This document shows, piece after piece, positions 56,495 to 64,000 of a stretch of 64,000 bases of DNA. A program made the position numbers and the translations under genes. Source of the stretch: Arthrinium phaeospermum. Taxonomy: Eukaryota; Ascomycota; Sordariomycetes; Amphisphaeriales; Apiosporaceae. Where the stretch lies: positions 186,001-250,000 of the forward strand of contig QYRS01000005.1 in the NCBI GenBank assembly GCA_006503535.1, given 5' to 3'. The notes beneath the pieces were generated by a model. The model saw nothing but the letters and a program-made list of their open reading frames with translations. It searched no databases and had not been told where the DNA came from. The stretch's first letter is position 1; every line of letters starts with the position of its first letter.

Positions 56495-58376
56495 TTATTT
56501 CTGGCGAAAGACATCCAAGCCAATGGGCTGACAGCGAAGCATCTTGAGCGAAACCATGATTGAGCTATGAGGTCTTTATTGCCTATAGTTGATGCTCAGA
56601 ACGCCCGCATTATGATTTGGCGGCCGGTGGCACAGTGTGCTGGTCATATCAGAAGAGGTCAATCAAGTTTCTCCTTTTCTATTCGCAAGTTGCGATGGGC
56701 ATGAACTCGATACACATACATAGCGTGTGTTTTCATTTTGGGACTCTGTACTTAAACCTGTGGGCATTCTAGTCTGTGTAAATTACGAAAATGACTGTCG
56801 TTGGAAGCTAGTGAATGGAATTCATACACCTGAGGTGCCAAAACACATTCGCGCATGGTGCAAAGCAAAAGTGACTAAGCAAAGTGACGAGACGATTTGG
56901 AAGAAGATCGCCAATGCTTTATGGAAAGAATAGCGCCGAGTTGACTCCGATCATTGCCGATATCTTAGCTACCTTAGAGATTTGGTATCTGCTTTTCCCT
57001 CTTTTGGCTGCTTTCGGGGAAGCGTTGGTATGTCTGAGCCTCGCGGGAGGCGCTGAAACAGTCTCGAACTCCTGGTAGGCCCTGCTGATCGCGTAGCGAA
57101 TGAGACCAATAAACAAGGCTGACTGCTAAGCGCAACGTTGTTCGCCAATCCATACCAAGACGCGAGTGAAACGCATCTAGCGAAAGCCACAACTTGCCTG
57201 TCGTGGTCAAGTAGCAACTTTTGCTACCTCGCCCTCTCAGAAGCCCTCTCTCTTTCTCTTTTTGTGCGAGTGTGTTTGTGTGTGTGTGTGTGCTATTATG
57301 ATCAGCTATTCGGATAAGCAGTCGATCCCCACGGGGCCAGTCACAGAACGAGGCAGACATGATGGTCAGATGGTGGTGGTCAGTATGAACACAAGGCTTT
57401 GCAGTGGCACAACATGGTCGTGTCAAAAGCATGCGATGGATTCCAGATCTTCTCCTCCGGAAATCCCCTCCCTCCAGCAGTTTCATAAAGAACGGGGATG
57501 TTGATCGGCCCGGCTGGTCTAGGCAATATCGAGCCCTGGACCACATATCAATGATTGGGGGCATGGGGAGGATACCGACTGGCTGGTTGTCCGAAGAGGG
57601 AAATTCAAGGTAAGGGGAAAAGGGGAGGGGACTAAGCGGATTTCTTCTAGTCGGCTCCTTTATGGGCTGCTTATCGTGTTACTCCCGGGAGGGAGCACCG
57701 TTACCAGACCTGAACTCAGGGATGCGGAATAGGACGTCAGGCGGACGAGGCCGTATGCTTGCTCGGGCCTTTCTGGCTTCTACCTGCCAACTGACGTGGC
57801 TGTCTTGTCTTGAACACGGCCCGGGCAAGTTTGCTTGACGCGGCATGTCAGGAACGGTTTCAGGGACCTTGATATAAGGTTAAAACCACATGTATGTATT
57901 TCAGATACATAGGTGGAAGGGCTGTGCTTCTCTCTGTCTTTCTTTTTTCTCTTTCTCTTCGTTTAACCCCTTTTCTTCTTACTCCTTCCTTCTTCTAAAG
58001 GGCCCGGGGCGAACTGTGCTCCAACCTCCTGCACGGTAGAAAAGGGTGTGGTAATACAAGTACAGCGGCCGTCCTGTCCTTTTCCTTTCTTTTCGGAGGG
58101 ACTAGGCTTACCTGGGCAGTTGACATTCAAGGTGACAAACACCACTTGGATGCCAATTGATCAAACGTTTTGGCAAGGAAGGAAACAGGGACCATACTAA
58201 TATGGGAAACTTTACGGAATACTTGGGATATGATAGAGTCGGCCCCTGTTCCCTCCCCCACGTCCAGGATTGAACCAATGGGGATGCGATGTCTTATCTT
58301 GTTACACAGCGAGGTGAGTCTTGGGCCTACCCGGTCGGGTTTAGCTCGATTGGCAAGATACTACTCAGCTCTTTCC

Positions 58377-58398
58377 CCTGCCTGCCTGCCTGCCTGCC
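58377..58398. repeat. CCTG tetranucleotide run
   Basis: Five to six CCTG units in non-coding sequence. Confidence 0.9.
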
Positions 58399-59356
58399 GT
58401 GCAACCGACATTTTCAATATCCAATGCGCATGTCACTGACTGGACGGCCATCATCCTCGCTGGCTGACGGATTTGCTTTTCGTTACCTTCGGCTCGGCTT
58501 GGCGGCTCGTGTCTGGGAGATACCTAATAACGTTGGCGACATATGCATAGGTATCCAGCCAGCATTACGACATGGGCTCCCGACCACGCACCACGGCCGT
58601 TGCATCCTTGGGAAGCTGCGTGCAGCTGCTGGATGATATTCCCTGCCCAGTATCAGTAGATAAATCTCCTTTCTGTTTTCGACCAATTGCACTGTCCACA
58701 GTCCTTCTTGTCATATTTCCATCCTCTTGGGAAGCGGTGGACCAAGCGAAGCAGTACCAACCAGAACTAGTCGTGCTGATCCGGCAATTTGACATGATCC
58801 ATGCTGTGCTCGTTCTTTGACGTGAGTGAGCGAGGCAGAGAGAGAGAAGGGAGTAATACTGACCAATACTGACTGGTGAGATTCCGTCATTGTGATACCC
58901 AGGAGCCGTACTAACAACCTTGCCATTGCAGTGAAGTGAGTTTCGAAGAATAAATAAACACAACGACCTCTACAGCCTGTGTCCTTCTTCTCTGTTTGCT
59001 TTTTGGCTCCCTTGCCCGTTACCGTCCGAAACGATTGTACCGCCACCCGTCCTTTCTGTCCGTCCATCGTCAAACCCTCACCTGTGTAACGCCTCGCCGC
59101 AGCTAGTGCTGTGCTGCGTTTCTCCCTGCCAAGCTTGTACACGGCGAGATCTGTGTGATTGGCTGTCCGGGAAAGTTGCTTCTTCTGCAGTGTCCGGTTC
59201 CCTCTCACGCGTTACGACATCAGCCCATTCATTCCCTGCGAGCTAGCTTGCCGTCTCTATTAGCTACTGTACAAGTAGTAGTTCAGGCCACTGCATGTAC
59301 AGTCTTGCTACCCCACGCCGAACCTGAACCCTGAGCTGCTTCGGGGGTTGGAATTG

Positions 59357-59362
59357 CTATCT
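59357..59362 (-). promoter_or_regulatory. Candidate GATA site upstream of the ammonium transporter
   Basis: CTATCT reads AGATAG on the minus strand, an HGATAR match about 190 bp before the start codon. AreA/NIT2-type activators bind such sites in nitrogen-regulated genes. One 6-base match is weak evidence by itself. Confidence 0.3.
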
Positions 59363-59549
59363 CGCCTGGCTGAAACCATCCTTGCAGCGACCCATGGGCC
59401 GACTTAACCTCTGCATTGAACAGAGTGCCCGTCCTTCCTTTGAATAAAAGTCCCGACTCGACCCCCCCTTCCTCTTCGTGGCTACTCCGAACCGGATCTG
59501 TATTATTCTTGTTGAGATTTCGCTCCTGGTTGGGCTCAATATCGTAAAC

Positions 59550-61300
59550 ATGGCTGCACTCGACGGTGTCGACCTAGACGCTCTGGACTATGTCGTCAAG
59601 GTGCCATACAACGGCACAGGTGAACAAGGTGGTGATTCCATGACCGAAAACCTCAACATCTGGTATGAGGTATGACACGCCTATCTCCAAACTGCCGCGG
59701 CTCTGTGTTTCTAACTGTGTTGTCCTGGTGATGGTAGAGCGGAGACATTGGATGGATGATCACAGCAACAGCCCTTGTGCTGTTAATGATACCTGGTGTT
59801 GGGTAGGTACAGTTGCCGGCCCGGGACAACATCGTTTGTTGCCATCAATACCTAACATGTGCCTTGTAGTTTCTTCTACTCGGGCCTGGCCCGAAGAAAG
59901 TCGGCTCTCTCGCTCATTTGGCTCTCGGTCATGGCCACTGCCGTCTCCTCGTTCCAGTGGTTCTTCTGGGGCTATTCCCTCACCTTCTCGCACACGGCAG
60001 GCCCCTATATTGGCAACCTGGCAAACTTTGGCTTCAAGGACGTCCTGGCCCGACCCTCGGTTGGCTCCGACAGGATTCCTGATCTGCTCTTTGCTGTCTA
60101 CCAAGGCATGTTCTCCGCCATCACGGTAGCCCTTGCAACCGGAGCTGTTGCCGAGCGCGGTCGCATGCTTCCCTGCGTCATCTTCATGTTCATCTGGGCC
60201 ACCATCATCTACGACCCAATTGCTTGCTGGACCTGGAATCCGAGCGGCTGGTCCAACAAAATGGGCGGTCTTGATTTTGCTGGCGGTACTCCGGTGCATA
60301 TCGCGTCGGGCGCTGCGGCCTTGGCCTACTCGATGATGCTGGGAAAGCGGCGAGGACACGGGACCCACGAGCTCAACTACCGACCGCATAATGTCACGCA
60401 CATTGTCATCGGCACCGTCTTCCTCTGGGTCGGCTGGTTCGGCTTCAACGCCGGATCTGCGCTCTCTGCCAACCTGCGTGCCGTCATGGCTGCCTTCGTC
60501 ACGAATCTCGCCGCTTGCGTGGGCGGCGTGACCTGGTGTGTCCTGGATTACCGGCTGGAGCGCAAGTGGTCGACCGTCGGTTTCTGTTCTGGTATTGTGG
60601 CAGGGCTTGTCGCTATCACGCCGGGCTCAGGTAGGTCCCAACTCATACGGGAGACGACCGTCATTCCCGGCGTATGTGGGCTAACGTGACAATCACAGGC
60701 TATGTGCCCTCGTGGGCCGCCGTTCCATATGGAATCCTCGGGGCTGGGTTCGCCAACTACGCCACCAAACTCAAGTTTCTCGTCGGCATTGATGATGCCC
60801 TCGACATTTTCGCCGTGCACGGGATAGGAGGTCTAGTGGGCAACATCCTTACCGCGTTCTTCGCGCGAGCCGACATCGCCCATCTGGACAACATACAGAC
60901 CATCGAGGGCGGCTGGCTCAACCAGCACTGGATCCAGCTGGCATACCAGCTGGCCGACTCCTTCGCCGGCGGCTCGTACTCGTTCTTCGGCACGTGCTTG
61001 ATCCTATTTATCCTGAACCTGATCCCCGGCCTGCAGCTGCGCGCCTCCGAGGATGCCGAGATCCTGGGCATCGACGACGCCGAGATTGGCGAGTTCGCCT
61101 ATGATTACGTCGAGCTGACCCGCGAGGTGCTGAACGACGCCGATGCCGATGCCGACGCCGGGAGCCACTACTCTGGCGCCGACTTGAACCCGTTCGACCC
61201 TCGCGAGAAGAACTCGATACCGCTGATGGACACGCGCATATATGCCGGGACGTCGGCGCAACAGCAGCAGCAGCAGCAGCAGCCGCCGCATGCCCGATGA
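59550..61300 (+). CDS. Ammonium transporter (AMT/MEP family)
   Basis: Plasma-membrane ammonium uptake protein. Exons 59550-59669, 59738-59802, 59870-60630 and 60699-61300 give 515 residues. The N-terminus (MAALDGVDLDALDYVVKVPY) and NLNIWYESGDIGWMITATAL are extracellular/first helix; the next helices carry FFYSGLARRKSALSLIWLSV, WFFWGYSLTFS and PDLLFAVYQGMFSAITVALA. The AMT signature DFAGGTPVHIASGAAAL contains the first of the twin pore His, and the second is in FAVHGIGGLVGNILTAFF. About 11 helices are visible. The C-terminal tail has the regulatory YDYVELTREVLNDADADADA region and ends in a poly-Gln tract (61260-61282). An upstream in-frame Met (59478) would add a hydrophobic 24-residue extension; I prefer 59550 because it matches the family start. 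No frame breaks. Likely nitrogen-repressed. Confidence 0.95.
61260..61282. repeat. CAG microsatellite coding poly-Gln
   Basis: Seven CAG units in frame near the end of the ammonium transporter, giving a poly-Gln run in its cytosolic tail. Confidence 0.95.
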
Positions 61301-61964
61301 CTATCTGTGGATCTGAGGCGGTCGAGTCCCAGTCCGGTCGATCGATCGCCCACAGATAAAAGGAGCATGGTATGACGAGCTCGATCCCGATGATGGATGA
61401 GAAATAACTTTGTATGTTCCGAACCGATGCTCCAAGAGGTGGTGGCTGTGATAATGTAGGCGTTGAAAAGTTTGGTACGATGCGAATCAGGGCGAGTGGT
61501 TGAGATGCTCTTGATGCGCCTATCTTTTTGTGTCATCTAGGGGGGAGTGGGGAGGATTTTTGTGTTTCCTCACCCTTTTCTCTTTTCCATTATTGTTTAT
61601 ATGTAGTATAGAGCGACCCAAAAGTTACTACTAGATACCACTAAAAGTACCTATTCATGTTCTTCATGGGAGACCAGTTGCTATTGCTGGCACTGTGTTG
61701 CATGTCTATCAATCGAGTGCTTGTCAAGTCGGAAAAATGATTCATTCATATTGCTTGCCACGAGACTGTTCCAACTCAGGATCAATGCTATTCTTGGGTG
61801 GTCCAAATCGCTGGTCTAGTCCCAGGAGGGGGTATCTCAAATCTCGATCGAAAGAAACCAGCGCATGCTCAAACAACAAAAGGCAAAACCACCCCCCACC
61901 TACATCGTGGAATGCGAAAGTCCGTCCGCCAGTCTACATATCTGCTCCCTCCTTCTCTTCCTTC
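61301..61964. other. Convergent spacer, AMT / POL4
   Basis: No gene recognised. 3' flanks only; AT-rich at 61590-61640. Confidence 0.5.
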
Positions 61965-63980
61965 TCAGCACCAACGCTCGTGCGGCTCGCGCCAATGAAC
62001 GCCCAGGTGGCGAAAGATCTTGCGCTCATCCTCGCCCTCGAGCAGCTCACCGTCGTTCATTTTGGTATTGCTCCTGTCGCGGATTATGTTCGTGTACAGG
62101 CCCCGCTGGTTGAGGCGCATGCCCTTCTTCTGGGCCAGCAGCCGCATGCTTCGGTTGAAAATGTCATTTCCAGTGAAATAAATGAGGGCGGCGCCGAGCT
62201 GAGTCTCTGGGACGAGGAGGAGGTCGATCCGGCGCCAAATGGGACGCCGTTTGCCATTCTCTCCGTGGTTATTGTTTCCGTTGGTCTCGTCAGTGGCGAC
62301 CTCACCACCATCATCTCCATGGTACTCGTCTTGGGGCAGGACGCAACATCCCTGCCATTTACTACCGCTGGTATCGTCGGAATGGCTCTTGCGATGAGCG
62401 GCTAGCGCCACGGTCAAGAACCCCTCATCGGTAAGCTTTGAGACGAGCTCGTCCAGGAAGGCGACAAGCTGATCCGTGCTGGACGTACCTTGCCGGGTGA
62501 TCATGATGTCGATGTCTCCGGAACTGTCGGCGCCGCGGCGGTAGCTCCCGCCGATAATTAGCTGCACATCACGGTCGATCGATCGAGCGGCTCGGACGAC
62601 ATGCGCACCCAGGGCCTCGACCTCCTTACGCGGGATCCGGGTATTCAGATCATCAAAGTGGTCAAGGCCGATCTTCTGGCAGGGCGTCAACTGCGCCTTC
62701 TCCCGGATGTCGTCCAGCGTCCGGTAACCCTTTTGGATCCAGCGGTCCGCCTTGATGGCGCCGACACCGTAGATACTGGTGAATAACAGCCGCAATTTGA
62801 CCATGGGGTCGTTCTGGAGGTTCTGGAGCTTTAGCATGCGGCCCGTCTTGACGAACTCCTCGATCTGCTCGGCCGAGGACTCTCCGATATTGTTGATGGC
62901 GACGGCCTCAGCATACGTAAGAATCTTCACAGGCTGCTGCTTGAGCGCGCTTGCAGCCCTGCGATATGCGTCTCTGCGCCAGTTCTCGCCCTTATGATCG
63001 TATTGGTCTGCAAGTTCCAAGAGGGAATTGATAGTGTCCGCATTGGGATTCTTCGACCCGACCCCTCTCAGGCCCCCTTTCATGCAAGCGAAAGAAGACT
63101 GCCAGCCCTCGGTGCCTTTCGCCGCTCTGGTGCTTGTGCGAGTGGTTCTCGCTTTCTTGGCCGGTCGTTCGTCTTCGGAACGGTAGGGCTCCTCATCGTC
63201 CGTGTCTCCAGGTCTATCGAATTCATCACCATCCTCGGGTTGAGGCGACCCGTCTTCATCTTCACCGAGAATCACGACGTCATCGCCAAATTCTATGACG
63301 TAGTCTATGCACTGAGACAGCTCATCTTCAAACGAAGACTTGGTGCTGTCCATCTCAGATGGATCCTGACGTGCATTGTCGATAGGGTTGTCTGCTTCAG
63401 ACATGGCTGAGCCGCTTGGGTCTGCCCGAGATCTTGAGACCGCAATTGGCTGTGTAGACGGTACAAGCGCATCTTCTGTGGACTTTGTAGCTGCCTGAGA
63501 GGCCGAATGACTACTCCGAGTGGTGATCTGAGATGACACACGGTTCCTTTTGGATCGCCGCTCCTTTACAACCAAGGATTGATCTGAGTTCTGAGACGGC
63601 ACAGCAGGAGGAGCGTCGCTTTGCTGTGAAGTCGTCGTACCTGGCACCTGGTATTTATCTTGCTCGTGCGACACCAGGACCCGGTGTGTCCAGCAATCAA
63701 TCAGGAAGTCGGCGTTCACCACAAATTTCTTGGTAACATCCACGCCGCCCTCAAGCAGCGGCTTGAGGTCCGCATACGTAAGTCCCTTGTCGACAATGAC
63801 ATGGGTCGCGTCTTGGAGGGATCTGGTCCAAGCAGCGCCGTACTCTCTCGCTTTGTCGATGCGCTTCTTCCGGACACCATTGGCGTCGCTGTTGGGAAAG
63901 AAGAAAAAGGCCAGGCCGGCAAAGCAGCGATCTGCTTCTGGGACCATCTTGATGGGCGCGTCCTTCTTGCGCTTAGGCAT
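61965..63980 (-). CDS. POL4: Family X DNA polymerase (Pol IV / Pol lambda-like)
   Basis: Gap-filling polymerase for non-homologous end joining and base-excision repair. Intronless, 671 residues, start at MPKRKKDAPIKM 20 bp from the right edge. An N-terminal BRCT domain (about 15-110) contains WTRSLQDATHVIVDKGLTYA and FVVNADFLIDCWTHRVLVSH, which binds NHEJ partners. A long Ser/Asp-rich linker carries a KKART basic cluster. The 8-kDa lyase domain starts at NPNADTINSLLELADQYDHK and includes ILTYAEAVAINNIGE, and the HhH segment is near IYGVGAIKADRWIQKG. The catalytic centre has GSYRRGADSSGDIDIMIT (Asp pair at about 488/490) and the third Asp in WRRIDLLLVP (about 584). YFTGNDIFNRSMRLLAQKKG and MRLNQRGLY match the dNTP-binding segment of family X. 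No frame breaks. Confidence 0.95.
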   Translation of the reverse strand: MPKRKKDAPIKMVPEADRCFAGLAFFFFPNSDANGVRKKRIDKAREYGAAWTRSLQDATHVIVDKGLTYADLKPLLEGGVDVTKKFVVNADFLIDCWTHRVLVSHEQDKYQVPGTTTSQQSDAPPAVPSQNSDQSLVVKERRSKRNRVSSQITTRSSHSASQAATKSTEDALVPSTQPIAVSRSRADPSGSAMSEADNPIDNARQDPSEMDSTKSSFEDELSQCIDYVIEFGDDVVILGEDEDGSPQPEDGDEFDRPGDTDDEEPYRSEDERPAKKARTTRTSTRAAKGTEGWQSSFACMKGGLRGVGSKNPNADTINSLLELADQYDHKGENWRRDAYRRAASALKQQPVKILTYAEAVAINNIGESSAEQIEEFVKTGRMLKLQNLQNDPMVKLRLLFTSIYGVGAIKADRWIQKGYRTLDDIREKAQLTPCQKIGLDHFDDLNTRIPRKEVEALGAHVVRAARSIDRDVQLIIGGSYRRGADSSGDIDIMITRQGTSSTDQLVAFLDELVSKLTDEGFLTVALAAHRKSHSDDTSGSKWQGCCVLPQDEYHGDDGGEVATDETNGNNNHGENGKRRPIWRRIDLLLVPETQLGAALIYFTGNDIFNRSMRLLAQKKGMRLNQRGLYTNIIRDRSNTKMNDGELLEGEDERKIFRHLGVHWREPHERWC

Positions 63981-64000
63981 CTTAAAGGAGGGAGTCTCTT

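Larger units (their letters stand above)
56495..59549. other. 3.1-kb spacer
   Basis: No gene recognised. Contains a TG run at 57271-57292, a CCTG run at 58377-58398 and CT-rich patches. It carries the AMT promoter: an AGATAG (CTATCT) at 59357-59362 and AGATAA near 58656 fit GATA-factor sites. Confidence 0.5.

Noticed and set aside
58330..58380. tRNA-like string GGTTTAGCTCGATTGGCAAG
   Set aside because: No matching acceptor stem or T-loop downstream; no tRNA, 5S rRNA or other RNA gene could be supported anywhere in the window.

Overview
The window is nuclear DNA of a filamentous ascomycete (Pezizomycotina, most likely Sordariomycetes). Genes carry short introns (about 50-120 nt) with GTAAGT-type donors. 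The gene set is typically fungal: a class of PTH11-like rhodopsin-domain protein, an RCR-type Congo-red-resistance protein, a fibroin-3-like protein, a Pmt4 O-mannosyltransferase, a secreted tyrosinase, an S/T-rich GH18 chitinase and an X-family DNA polymerase of the Pol IV type. I cannot name the species from sequence alone.

Layout, left to right: PWI/SR splicing factor (cut by the left edge), a small unknown gene, an FAHD1-like hydrolase, a chitinase, PMT4, a RidA-family protein, a rhodopsin-domain membrane protein followed by a 112-bp direct duplication, two unknown acidic/coiled-coil genes that are badly frame-broken, a Cys/His-motif protein, CCT4 and RPT1 as a divergent pair, an arylsulfatase relic, a zinc-binding-type protein, an ankyrin relic, SF3B6, a STIMATE-family membrane protein, the fibroin-3-like protein, RNA polymerase I subunit 2, ARL8, an RCR protein, a tyrosinase, an ammonium transporter and POL4. 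Spacers are long (often 1-3 kb), rich in TACCTA-like, CA and CTG tracts, and carry a recurring 9-mer TACGGAGTA.

There is no operon logic. The genes are mostly housekeeping (splicing, proteostasis, rRNA transcription, trafficking), with cell-wall and secreted functions (chitinase, Pmt4, RCR, tyrosinase) and nitrogen uptake scattered between them. The closest thing to a functional pairing is CCT4/RPT1, a chaperonin subunit and a proteasome ATPase fired from one 537-bp intergenic region.

The strongest unexpected signal is a set of genes that lose the reading frame by exactly one missing base (PWI gene, chitinase, PMT4, SF3B6 twice, and many times in the 17-19.6 kb genes), while neighbours such as RPA2, CCT4, RPT1, tyrosinase, AMT and POL4 are intact over many kilobases. 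Because essential genes are hit, I read this mainly as deletion errors in the assembly, but it must be allowed for in any protein prediction from here. I did not find a convincing new biological system. The best candidates for novelty are the two unknown genes at 17.2-19.6 kb and the small conserved-looking gene at 2.35-3.0 kb.
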